Origin: Novipirellula aureliae
GTDB taxonomy: Bacteria; Planctomycetota; Planctomycetia; Pirellulales; Pirellulaceae
DNA length: 64,000 nt
Direction: 5' to 3'
Assembly (NCBI RefSeq): GCF_007860185.1
Contig: NZ_SJPY01000001.1
Span: 395,132-459,131 of the forward strand
The translations under genes and the position numbers were made by a program. Below are positions 1-8,693 of the stretch, in pieces. Below the pieces are notes generated by a model. That model was not told the DNA's origin and did not search any database. It saw only the letters and a program-made list of their open reading frames with translations. Within the stretch, counting starts at the first letter, position 1, and every line of letters starts with the position of its first letter.

Positions 1-3000
1 CATCGCAGCAATCGCCTGGGCCGCGACTATCAATCCTTGACGTTGGCGATCTGATAACAATAGCGTAGGGCCTAGCGAGAATCGTGGGCCGGTCGCAATC
101 GCAATCCAAGCCGTCAATAAACTGAGGAAGACTAGCATCACACCGATACCGATAATCAGTGGTCGTGAAATCTCGTCAATGCCACCGTCCCGGCGAACCA
201 CCGCTTCCATCATGAGCATCGCCAAGAGACTGGCGATCGTCGCCGTACCGCTGACGATCGCTCCTACGCGAAGCGCCGGTCGCCAACGTTCGTTGATGGT
301 ATCTCCTAGAAATTTTGGCACTGCTAACAAGAGTGTTGCTGTCGAAATCACACCCGCAACAAGCCACTGCATCGAACCGACTAGCCAAGGTAAAAGGTGA
401 GCCGAATCGACGACGCTAGCCCAAAGCCCGATCGTTATCAACGCGACTTGTACGGCAAAATGTCGTAGCCGTCGCTGGGATGTCAACTCAGACAATTCAA
501 AGTAAGCAATCCCAACCATCGCAACACCAACGATCGTCATGCGAATGGTCGCCCTGTCAAGTTCCATAAAGATCATCAGAACGGAAACGGCAATGCTAAC
601 CACAGCAACTGCGGCCGTTAAATGTTCACTCGCCCGCGCCAGGGTTGCCATTCGCACAGGACGCGCGACGCGAAGAGTACGCGATGCAACGAACGCACCC
701 TTCCATAACGGTTTCAGTTGGTAGATGATAGCGGCCAGCGTAAAGCCAATTGCCAAGACAGCCACCATGATCCGACGCTCGTCGCTCAGAGAAAAATGCT
801 CGGCAGCTCGAGCAGCCATCGACGCCGCGACCCCAAGAACAATGGCCATGGCGGCTTGCCATACCATCCGGCGATCACCGCGAAGGACCGTCGACGCAGC
901 CGCGACAAAGTAGGCGGACAAACGCACCCACCAGTGTGAATCACTTGCGAGCGGCAGTCGTGTTTGGTTTTGAAACAACACCTGGGAAACCGATTCGCAA
1001 ACAGCAATCAGTGCCAACAGCAAGAAGACTTCGGAATCGGCAGGAAAACCTCCTTCCCCGGATCCTGCCCAGGATCCCGCAGCCCGTTCCCCGGCAGGAG
1101 CCTGGGGACCCGTGCGTTGCACACACAGCCAACGCCAAGCAACAATCCACCCCGACAACCAAAGCACCGCCATAGTCCCTTCCACGTTGCCAGCTCCGAA
1201 ACGCTGTGAAGCGATCCCTATGATCAGGTAACCACCTGCGAGAAGGGTGAACCAGGGCAACCCACGAGTGAGGCGTCGGTGGCGAGCTACCAATTTTGTA
1301 TTGTGGCTGTGAATCGCGACCAAGATCCCGACAAGAACGCAAGCGATGAGACCAAGACACTCCATCGCAACTTGACCATTTGATCGTAGCAGAATCGCAA
1401 TCGACACGGCTGTAAAACAGGTTGCCAGAGAATGAATAAGATGAATCCATGTGCCCCGTTTTTGATACAAAATCAAAGAGGCAATACAGCCGATCAACCA
1501 GGTGGCTACGACGAAATGGATCTGCCAAAGAGACGGTAAGAAGCCAATGGTACGGGCCATCCAAGCCATTTGGCCCGCGAATAAACTAAGTCCAATCGGC
1601 CACGGCAATCGCACCGCACGCGAAAACAGACTCGATTCCGCTTGCCCTCCATTGCCAATTGGCCATCCGACAAAACAGACCAGACAAACGGCAATCCCTG
1701 ATAGGATGAAACTTGCCATTCCAAGCACAACCGACAATTCAGGAATGTCCATTACGATCTTGGTGATCGCAGCAATGGCCGAAACCGCACCAGCGAAGAG
1801 GATGACCTGTAGCGACCTGTTTTCGGCCAACTGAGAAACAGCGAATTGTGGTCGTCGGCATAAGATTTGATTGGCCACAACCCATACGAACGAGAAAATC
1901 ACCGCAACTTGAAACCAGACGATTGGATGGGAAAGAGACAACGCGGCGGTGCTAATCAGAGCTGCCGCAGGCGTCAGAAAAGCCGAGACTCCCGATGCGA
2001 TTGAACCCCGTTCGCTGTTCGGCTTCATGCGTTGTCCGATCCACCACAAAGCTGCCGAAACAACGATCCACCAGGACGCAACGGATAGCGTTGGAAGCCG
2101 ATCAGCGATCCGGCCGTCGACAAGCGGATTGATCCAGTGCTCGGATAGCAAGACGATGGAGGCAACCATCACCAATGCCAAAGCGGTAGCAAACGGCCAC
2201 CACGATGCCGATTCCATTTTGTTGAGTGCACCTTTTCTTGAGAATGGCAGGTTGGGAAGCTGAGCGAGACCGGCAGCAAGGGTCGTCGTCAAAATCAATC
2301 GGACGGCTGGTTCCGTCGCAAAATTGCCGATGACTTGGATCGAGCACCATACGACGAGCGAACTAAACGAAAAATGACTGACGGCACCCGTCAGCCAAAA
2401 CAATGGACCGCTGCCCTTTTGTCGGTGATTTCCAATCAAGGCGATACCGACCACGGCGAAGCACAGCAGCGGAAAGATTGCTGAATTGGCCGCTGACAAA
2501 AGACTGGTTCCAAAAACATCCGCCAAAAGGTCCACGTAAGAGACCGTGACACCCATTCCCATACTGAGGACGCCGATCAGCATCGCTGCTCCATCCACCA
2601 TCAACGCGGGCGATGCCGGCGAATGCTGTAACATCACGGCAGAACGTCGATGGAAGACGGCAAATCGACGGATGACGATCCAGATAATCGAGACACTCGC
2701 AAACAGTACACCCCAACACCACCAAGCTTGGCCGCTGGTCCATGATGTAGCGGCAAACAGCTCACTGCGATACGCCCCGTATCCAAACACGATCGTACCG
2801 GCAACGGAAGCCAACTGTGACAGACGTAGTACCGTTGTCGACGGACCCCATTTGGATGCTGAAAAGATTGTGGACGCCCAATAGACCAACGCGGTCACGC
2901 CCGCGAGCGTCCATGTTGCGAAATGCCAATCGGAGGTCGCGGCAAAGCATGCGGCGATAGCGGTCAACATTGCGCTAGCGATCCCCGCATGACTCCAGAC

Positions 3001-4989
3001 CTTTCCGGCGTTCGTGCTTTGCCTTTTCGCTAATAACGTGACCTCCGCCAACAAAAGTACCGTCGCCGATAGACCCAAACCAGCTAGCAGCCATGTTTGC
3101 ATCTCTGCGATCGGATCGGGTACAAAAAGAACAAGCGGTTTCAAAACCGATGCCCAAAGTATCACGACAGAACCGATCGCTACATAGGAAACGAGCGAAC
3201 GATTTGCCATTGGAATGGTGGCTAGGAATGCGGTGGCAATCATGCCAACGGCCAATACAGCGGTGACGATACCGCTGGGGATGGTTCCAAGCAAAGGCAT
3301 CGGAGCAATCGCTAGGCCAGTTGCAATCAACAGTGTCACGGCGGCCCAGGCAAACGATGCATACCTGATCCAGCGAGCGACCCCTTCGGAACGGATCCAC
3401 TTGCAACTCACAAAGATACTGAGCGCTACCGCGGCCGAAGCCACCATCGCTTCGCCACTCATCAATTTCATCCATAGGGGCAGGTCAGCCCACGGCACTT
3501 GTCGCATCCAAACGGGACTAGCCGTCACCACGCCAGTTCCGATCGGGAACGTGGCCGCGGCAATCCACCGCGGCCCTCGAAGCAAGCAGCCAACGACCAA
3601 TGTGCACGTCGAGAGCACGATGGCCCAAGTCCATGTCCATGGCTCACTTCCGATCGCAGCTGGCAACATGGCAAAGCAAATGGCCAATGCCAGAATCGAT
3701 ACAATTCGGCCGACCATCGCATGGGTCGCTCGCCGCGCTTGATTCGCCAGAACTTCACCACAACCGGCCAATCCGATCAGTGCGGGAATGGTTGCGACAG
3801 CGATTGGCAGCAATGTTCCAGGCTGAGCACGGACAAAGAACACTGCGTAGCCGACCGAAGTCGCCATCGAAAAAACGCCCACCGACATCGTCAACAAGCA
3901 ATTGCGACTTGTTGTCATCCCCATGGATCGCGGCTTTTGGACCCTTTTGTAGACCAACCCCATCATCGCTACCAACACCGAAATGCTTCCAAAGGAAATG
4001 CTCCAACCAACATTCGTAGAAAACATTCGCCAAACCGTAGGCAACATCGGAAGCAGCGCGGTTGGTCCGGCGACTGACAACGCCATCGGTCCGGCATAGG
4101 GTGTGCCGACCAACGCTTTGGCACCCTTCATTAGCATCAGCAAATAGATCGCGGTTGCTGCAAACAACGTCAGCAGGGTAACAGGATCGTCTAGCCGTAC
4201 CGACTCGGTCGGTTTGCCGATTGCCGCTAAGCCAGCAAGAACACTCAGTGGAACGAGCAAGGTGGCGATGACCAAAACCGCACGACTCGTGTGCCTCAAT
4301 TTCCAACGCGACAACGTGTAGAGGCCAGCGGCAAAGATTGCGCCATTTCCAGCCAAAAAGATCAGCGAAGGAACCACTCGATGACTCGTGATGAGCGTAT
4401 TCCACAAACTGACGACCAAACCAATCGAGCAGATAACGATCAACAAGCCTGCGACCAATTCACCCCAGCGGATATTGTGTGTGGCCAGGAACGAGCGAAT
4501 GATCTCGGCTTTCGACAAAGTCGAGCCTTGCTTCACTTCCACAACCGCCGCAATGCTGTCTTCGGAAATCACCCTTGGAACAGCAATCGGCTGGGCCATG
4601 ATCGGCACTTCCGCGACTTCGACCGTTTCCGTCAGCGTTTCATCCTCTGCTTCTTCCGTTGGCCCTGAGGCCTGCATTGGCTTAGTGACTTCCATTGGCT
4701 GTGGCATTGCTTCCAAACGCCGCAGCTCTGCCAATTTGTTGCGAATGGTTTCAAACTCTTGTGAGCTGATGAGTCCGCGATACAAAAGATAGTCGATGAC
4801 GCGGAGGAAAGCATGCTGATCGTCTTGAAAACGATTCTCACTTTGTCTGGATTCCCGACTCAAACCGAGGCCAGCATCATTAGGCCCGAAAATGGCATGC
4901 CAAATTGCCGCAATCAATAGCCAACTGGCATGACCCACCAGAGTGATGATTATCCCGGAAACGAGAATCGCAATTATTACGCCGGTCAT
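1..4989 (-). CDS. giant multi-pass membrane protein, C-terminal end missing at window edge
   Basis: Reading from the ATG at 4987-4989 the minus frame stays open to base 1; I checked the lines at both ends and samples between them and found no in-frame stop, giving at least 1663 residues. The start MTGVIIAILVSGIIITLVG is a membrane segment; a variable region of about 130 residues rich in Glu and Pro follows, then a conserved-looking block (residues about 165-260, HNIRWGELVAGLLIVICSI) after which hydrophobic segments alternate with short loops for the rest of the protein, probably more than 20 membrane passes. I do not recognise a catalytic motif. It resembles the very large inner-membrane proteins of unknown function typical of planctomycetes (family impression only). 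It is transcribed away from rlmA. Only short ORFs appear in this region if a stop codon is required, because the reading frame leaves the window. Confidence 0.75.
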   Translation of the reverse strand, partial: MTGVIIAILVSGIIITLVGHASWLLIAAIWHAIFGPNDAGLGLSRESRQSENRFQDDQHAFLRVIDYLLYRGLISSQEFETIRNKLAELRRLEAMPQPMEVTKPMQASGPTEEAEDETLTETVEVAEVPIMAQPIAVPRVISEDSIAAVVEVKQGSTLSKAEIIRSFLATHNIRWGELVAGLLIVICSIGLVVSLWNTLITSHRVVPSLIFLAGNGAIFAAGLYTLSRWKLRHTSRAVLVIATLLVPLSVLAGLAAIGKPTESVRLDDPVTLLTLFAATAIYLLMLMKGAKALVGTPYAGPMALSVAGPTALLPMLPTVWRMFSTNVGWSISFGSISVLVAMMGLVYKRVQKPRSMGMTTSRNCLLTMSVGVFSMATSVGYAVFFVRAQPGTLLPIAVATIPALIGLAGCGEVLANQARRATHAMVGRIVSILALAICFAMLPAAIGSEPWTWTWAIVLSTCTLVVGCLLRGPRWIAAATFPIGTGVVTASPVWMRQVPWADLPLWMKLMSGEAMVASAAVALSIFVSCKWIRSEGVARWIRYASFAWAAVTLLIATGLAIAPMPLLGTIPSGIVTAVLAVGMIATAFLATIPMANRSLVSYVAIGSVVILWASVLKPLVLFVPDPIAEMQTWLLAGLGLSATVLLLAEVTLLAKRQSTNAGKVWSHAGIASAMLTAIAACFAATSDWHFATWTLAGVTALVYWASTIFSASKWGPSTTVLRLSQLASVAGTIVFGYGAYRSELFAATSWTSGQAWWCWGVLFASVSIIWIVIRRFAVFHRRSAVMLQHSPASPALMVDGAAMLIGVLSMGMGVTVSYVDLLADVFGTSLLSAANSAIFPLLCFAVVGIALIGNHRQKGSGPLFWLTGAVSHFSFSSLVVWCSIQVIGNFATEPAVRLILTTTLAAGLAQLPNLPFSRKGALNKMESASWWPFATALALVMVASIVLLSEHWINPLVDGRIADRLPTLSVASWWIVVSAALWWIGQRMKPNSERGSIASGVSAFLTPAAALISTAALSLSHPIVWFQVAVIFSFVWVVANQILCRRPQFAVSQLAENRSLQVILFAGAVSAIAAITKIVMDIPELSVVLGMASFILSGIAVCLVCFVGWPIGNGGQAESSLFSRAVRLPWPIGLSLFAGQMAWMARTIGFLPSLWQIHFVVATWLIGCIASLILYQKRGTWIHLIHSLATCFTAVSIAILLRSNGQVAMECLGLIACVLVGILVAIHSHNTKLVARHRRLTRGLPWFTLLAGGYLIIGIASQRFGAGNVEGTMAVLWLSGWIVAWRWLCVQRTGPQAPAGERAAGSWAGSGEGGFPADSEVFLLLALIAVCESVSQVLFQNQTRLPLASDSHWWVRLSAYFVAAASTVLRGDRRMVWQAAMAIVLGVAASMAARAAEHFSLSDERRIMVAVLAIGFTLAAIIYQLKPLWKGAFVASRTLRVARPVRMATLARASEHLTAAVAVVSIAVSVLMIFMELDRATIRMTIVGVAMVGIAYFELSELTSQRRLRHFAVQVALITIGLWASVVDSAHLLPWLVGSMQWLVAGVISTATLLLAVPKFLGDTINERWRPALRVGAIVSGTATIASLLAMLMMEAVVRRDGGIDEISRPLIIGIGVMLVFLSLLTAWIAIATGPRFSLGPTLLLSDRQRQGLIVAAQAIAAM

Positions 4990-5008
4990 GATGTCTCGAT
5001 CGAATATT

Positions 5009-5033
5009 GTAGCCTAGGCTTCGAGCCTGGGAC
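5009..5033. repeat. palindromic repeat in the 4990-5211 divergent gap
   Basis: The gap between the giant membrane protein (minus) and rlmA (plus) must hold both promoters. It contains a short hairpin element built on CCTAGGCT-TCG-AGCCTGGG. A related hairpin (AGCCTAGGAGGCT) occurs at 44001-44021. I see no ORF or clear promoter consensus in the gap. Confidence 0.45.
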
Positions 5034-5211
5034 CACGTCGGATCCGGAAACCTTTGGTGCCAATCTTTACCTCTAAGAGCCCCTTCGCGAGCAAACAATA
5101 CGCAAAAATGTTTGCTTGTGGGTGATATCAACAACGAAATATTCGGTAGATGCAACACGATCCGAACCGGTCGCCCCTGTTCGTGTGCGATCATGCTTCT
5201 AAGATATCACA

Positions 5212-6075
5212 ATGTTTAACCTTCGCTGCACCGTCCGAAATTGTTTTGAACCCTTGAAGCCATCCGACTCCGGTTTGCGTTGTGCGGCGGGTCATTGTTT
5301 CGACCGTTCCAAGCAGGGTTACTTCAATTTGCTGCAGCCTCAAGACCGAAAATCGAAGCATCCAGGAGACATCGACGCAGCCGTACTCGCCCGCCATCGC
5401 TGGTTGGAACGGGGCTATGCCGATGGTTTGATTCAGCGGCTGCAGTCCTGGATACCTCTGGATCCGGTTTCGGTGTCGACCGAGTCGTCCATCCATCCGC
5501 TGACTTTGGATCTCGGTTGTGGCGAAGGCTATTTTGGTCCGGCCCTCTTTTCGGGCGAAGCGGATGGTTATTGCGGGATCGATCTGTCAAAGCGAGCAAT
5601 CAAATTGGCTGCCCGCCGTTGGCCCGACGCTACCTGGATATTGGCGAACGCCGATCGCACGTTACCAGCGAGGGATGCAAGCGTCCACCGCGTGCTCTCG
5701 CTCTTCGGCCGGCGACCGGTTTCAGAAATCGCTCGCGTGCTCGCACCTGGCGGTATTTGCATCGTCGCCGTACCTGGTGAAGACGATCTCGTCGAACTTC
5801 GTCAGCACGTCCAACAAGCTGGACACCGACGCCGTCGTTGGGAAACGATCGCCGATGAGTTAGCGGCGGCGGGACTCGAAATGCAACAACAACAGACGTG
5901 GCGAACCCAAATCGATCTCGACACCGACGCCATCGCCGACGCGATGGCGATGACATACCGAGCCGTTCGTTTCTCTCAAAACGCACGACTCGAAACGATC
6001 ACAAACCGCAGCGTGACCTTGTCAGCCGATCTAATCCTGGCGGTTCGAAAAACGGATCGTAGTGGATCTTGTTAA
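5212..6075 (+). CDS. rlmA: 23S rRNA (guanine-N1)-methyltransferase, RlmA family
   Basis: 287 residues, close to the family length. The N-terminus has a small zinc-binding module with Cys6, Cys11, Cys24 and His28, followed by the family block GYFNLLQPQ and a conserved HPGD (residues 50-53). The S-adenosylmethionine motif I is LDLGCGEGYF (residues 99-108), with the later DLSKRAIKLAARR segment matching motif II. RlmA enzymes methylate N1 of a guanine in helix 35 of 23S rRNA (position 745 or 748 in E. coli numbering). The spacing of the first Cys pair is four residues rather than the usual two. The last codons and the TAA stop lie inside a repeat element (6059-6081), so the C-terminal RSGSC is repeat-encoded. 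Start ATG at 5212 follows the start context of the zinc module. Confidence 0.85.
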   Translation: MFNLRCTVRNCFEPLKPSDSGLRCAAGHCFDRSKQGYFNLLQPQDRKSKHPGDIDAAVLARHRWLERGYADGLIQRLQSWIPLDPVSVSTESSIHPLTLDLGCGEGYFGPALFSGEADGYCGIDLSKRAIKLAARRWPDATWILANADRTLPARDASVHRVLSLFGRRPVSEIARVLAPGGICIVAVPGEDDLVELRQHVQQAGHRRRRWETIADELAAAGLEMQQQQTWRTQIDLDTDAIADAMAMTYRAVRFSQNARLETITNRSVTLSADLILAVRKTDRSGSC

Positions 6076-6081
6076 AGATCC
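6059..6081 (+). repeat. GTAGTGGATCTTGTT-type repeat, overlaps the rlmA stop
   Basis: 23-bp element, GTAGTGGATCTTGTT followed by AAAGATCC; the two GGATCTT/AAGATCC arms form a hairpin. It supplies the TAA stop of rlmA. Two more copies in inverted orientation lie at 48671-48727 between hemA and scpB. Confidence 0.7.
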
Positions 6082-6137
6082 GTGCGTCAAAAGTCAACCT
6101 CCCCCAAACTCGGTTTGGGCCAGGCAATGAAGGTCCC

Positions 6138-7373
6138 TTACCTTCGTCCCAAGATCAAAAACGTAGGGTTCAAAGCAGCAAAGCGAACCCGGTCGAGTTG
6201 GTATTGCCCGCGGGCGATGTTGATCATCCGCACATCTTGCTGCAGATTGGCTTTCGCTAACACTGCCTGTACCGACACCAAGTTGTCAGGACTTGATACA
6301 TTCACGACCACGCGACCATTGGACGACAGGCGAGCGATTGCAGCGGAGACGAGATCGGGTACGAACCGACCGCTGCCACCAACAAAGATTGCATCGGCAT
6401 TTGGCAAGTCCTTGAACGCATCGGGCGCTTGTCCATGGATGGGGACCAAAGAGGGCACGTCAAACATTTTTGCGTTTTCGATCATCAACCCATAATCTTC
6501 CGCATCCATCTCGATCGCAAATACCTTCCCTCGGTTGGCGATGGATGCCGCTTCGATCGCCAACGAGCCACTACCAGCTCCGACATCCCAAACGATACTG
6601 GTCGGCGTCAAACCGAGCTCTGCGAGTGCAATACAACGAACTTCGCTCGGCGTTAGAAGACCTCGTTTGGGCCGCGATTGCAGAAACAAATCGTCAGGGT
6701 TGCCGAACAAGCGACGTTGATCACTGCCACTCGGACGGTCCGACGCACCCTGTTTTCGAACCAAAATCATCACGTTCATTTCACCGAACGATTGGCCACG
6801 AATCGATTGCAAATCACCTTGAGTGACCGTTTCGTCGGGCGTCCCCAAGTTCTCGCACACATAGGCTGTGAAGTAATCAATCCGCCTGTCCAATAGTGCT
6901 TCCGCAACGACAGACGGCGTGATCGCTTTGGTCGTAAATAGACCCACCAATTCGGAGGTGCGAACGTGATCGACGACTCGATCGAGCGGTTGCGTTGCCA
7001 AGTTGGTCAAGTAGGCGTCGTCCCAACTCTCTTTGACCCGCGCAAATGCCAACTGCATCGTGCTGACGTGCGGAATCACCTCGAACTTTTCCTTCCCAAA
7101 GGTGTCGGTTAGATAGCGAGCAATGCCGTAAAAGAGCGGATCCCCTCCTGCTAACACGACCGCAGGCGAGTCGCCAACACCCCCTATCGCTTGTTGCAAT
7201 TGGTCCAAATTGCTACCGACGGCAACATGCCTTGCAGCCGATTTAGGAAGTTTGTCAAGCAAGGATTTCGGACCGATGATGAGCGTCGCAGAATCAATGA
7301 TTTGCCGCGCTTGTCCCGTAAGACCATCAAGTCCATCGTCGCCAATGCCAACAATTTGAATGCGAGCGGTCAT
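6138..7373 (-). CDS. cobL: precorrin-6Y C5,15-methyltransferase (CbiE-CbiT fusion)
   Basis: 411 residues from ATG 7371-7373; the longer frame to 7565 adds 64 residues encoded partly by repeat DNA, so the internal start beginning MTARIQIVGIGDDG, which opens the first beta strand of a tetrapyrrole methylase, is preferred. The first half is the CbiE-type methylase with GGDPLFYGIARYL. The second half is a Rossmann methyltransferase of CbiT type with WDVGAGSGSLAIEAA as the S-adenosylmethionine loop and IFVGGSG. The fusion methylates precorrin at C5 and C15 and decarboxylates the C12 side chain in the cobalamin (B12) pathway. No other cobalamin gene is in the window, so it stands alone here. Its stop lies 62 bp from the convergent rlmA stop. 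Confidence 0.88.
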   Translation of the reverse strand: MTARIQIVGIGDDGLDGLTGQARQIIDSATLIIGPKSLLDKLPKSAARHVAVGSNLDQLQQAIGGVGDSPAVVLAGGDPLFYGIARYLTDTFGKEKFEVIPHVSTMQLAFARVKESWDDAYLTNLATQPLDRVVDHVRTSELVGLFTTKAITPSVVAEALLDRRIDYFTAYVCENLGTPDETVTQGDLQSIRGQSFGEMNVMILVRKQGASDRPSGSDQRRLFGNPDDLFLQSRPKRGLLTPSEVRCIALAELGLTPTSIVWDVGAGSGSLAIEAASIANRGKVFAIEMDAEDYGLMIENAKMFDVPSLVPIHGQAPDAFKDLPNADAIFVGGSGRFVPDLVSAAIARLSSNGRVVVNVSSPDNLVSVQAVLAKANLQQDVRMINIARGQYQLDRVRFAALNPTFLILGRR

Positions 7374-7385
7374 GGATATTCCTAA

Positions 7386-7650
7386 GTAGCCGCGTCTCTC
7401 CGAGACGCGATGGGGGAATTGTCGTAGCCGCGTCTCTCCGAGACGCGAACATGAATTGTAGCGAAAATCGTCAAAACTTTCGTTCTCGTGATCGTCGCCT
7501 TTCGCGGGGCGAAAGGCGACGCTGTCTTTGTAGTTGGCGTCTCGGAGAGACGCCGCTACTGGCAACGCTGTCTTTGTACTTGGCGTCTCGGAGAGACGCC
7601 GCTACTGGCGACGCTGTCTTGTACTTGGCGTCTCGGAGAGACGCCGCTAC
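7386..7650. repeat. palindromic repeat cluster between rhomboid and cobL
   Basis: Two direct copies of the element with core GCGTCTCNCCGAGACGC lie at 7386-7409 and 7424-7447. Three copies in the opposite orientation at 7536-7559, 7582-7605 and 7627-7650 sit in a tandem unit of 45-46 bp. A related second element (GTAGCGAAAATCGTC...) lies at 7458-7482. The last copy touches the TAG stop of the rhomboid gene (7650-7652). The cobL start region therefore lies directly behind this block. Confidence 0.85.
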
Positions 7651-8525
7651 TAGCGACGCTGTTCACGTTTTCGGCGACTGTAGCGTTCGAGTGTTTTTCG
7701 CTCGGACCTTGTCAAACTGTCTTCGCCCGAGGCGTGAATTTTTGCCAAAATGCGATCCGCTTCTTCCGATTCGGCCCGCAGTTTCCTATCGGGATCATGA
7801 ACCTTCAACTTCATCCGCCGTGACCGTTGCCGCATTTGATGGGGCAGGTCGGTGAGAACATCGAAGTCGAGTCGCCGAAAACTCCAATTGCCAAAATAGT
7901 AGGCCAAGGCAAAACCGGCTCCAGCCAAGTGGACCGTAAACGCGGTGTTGGCTCCCGTTAGAGACATAATCCCTAATGCGCCGGCAAAATCGGCGACCAC
8001 AAAAAAGGTGGCAAGTACCCAAGCTTTGACAGGCAGTACGAACATCAAATAGACTTCGCTGTTAGGATAGTAGCAAGCGAACAAAATCACCGTCGCAACC
8101 ACCGCACCGCTGGCTCCGATCACACTTCCTCCGGGAGAGTTCATGAGTAGAAACCCCAACGAACCAATGATTCCGCCCGCCAGAATCGCCAGCAGATAGA
8201 ATTTCAGAAATTCTTGCTGTCCTAATCGCTGTTCCACGATCCGGCCAAAAAAGAACAAACCGATCATGTTGAACAGAATATGATTGATGTTGAGGGGGTC
8301 ATGGGTAAAACCATAGGTCAGCCATTTCCACCACAACCATGGTTGATACAGTGTCGAACCGTCGGCGGCCAACCATGAGGTCAATTGGTCCCTAAAAATC
8401 ATATTAACAACGAACACGACAACATTGATGACGATTAGAGTGATCGTCATGCTTCGTGGATTCTCGATCCGATCCCACGGCGTCCGAGTATCGCGGCGTC
8501 CATAATCGCGGTCATGAAGACCCAT
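7650..8525 (-). CDS. rhomboid family intramembrane serine protease
   Basis: 291 residues, six probable membrane helices. The catalytic serine is in GASG (Ser139, residues 137-140) and the catalytic histidine is His199 in HLAGAGFALAYY. The oxyanion-side block NHILFNMIGLFFFG (residues 81-94) with His82 and Asn86 is also typical. The loop-1 WR-type region is WWKWLTYGF. The C-terminal cytoplasmic tail (about residues 220-291) is basic and ends in a SLTRSERKTLERYSRR segment found in many rhomboids of this group. Rhomboids cut membrane proteins within or near their membrane segment; the substrate cannot be told from context. The TAG stop lies in a repeat element. Divergent from the M3 peptidase gene with a 168-bp gap. 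Confidence 0.92.
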   Translation of the reverse strand: MGLHDRDYGRRDTRTPWDRIENPRSMTITLIVINVVVFVVNMIFRDQLTSWLAADGSTLYQPWLWWKWLTYGFTHDPLNINHILFNMIGLFFFGRIVEQRLGQQEFLKFYLLAILAGGIIGSLGFLLMNSPGGSVIGASGAVVATVILFACYYPNSEVYLMFVLPVKAWVLATFFVVADFAGALGIMSLTGANTAFTVHLAGAGFALAYYFGNWSFRRLDFDVLTDLPHQMRQRSRRMKLKVHDPDRKLRAESEEADRILAKIHASGEDSLTRSERKTLERYSRRKREQRR

Positions 8526-8693
8526 AAAATTGCTTTCCTGAATTCAAAGTATCGATGTTTCGAGTATCTTAGCATCCTATCTGCCAAGGCGTCGATGACC
8601 GCAAACAAGTGACCAATTGTGTATAATCCGATTTCGGAATCTGAACCGACTCGGTTCATTTTACGAAGAAGTACAATCGACCTTTCCACCAAA

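Noticed and set aside
179-4792. Several plus-strand frames over the left-edge region
   Set aside because: They are shadows of the open minus frame, which has a continuous membrane-protein sequence.
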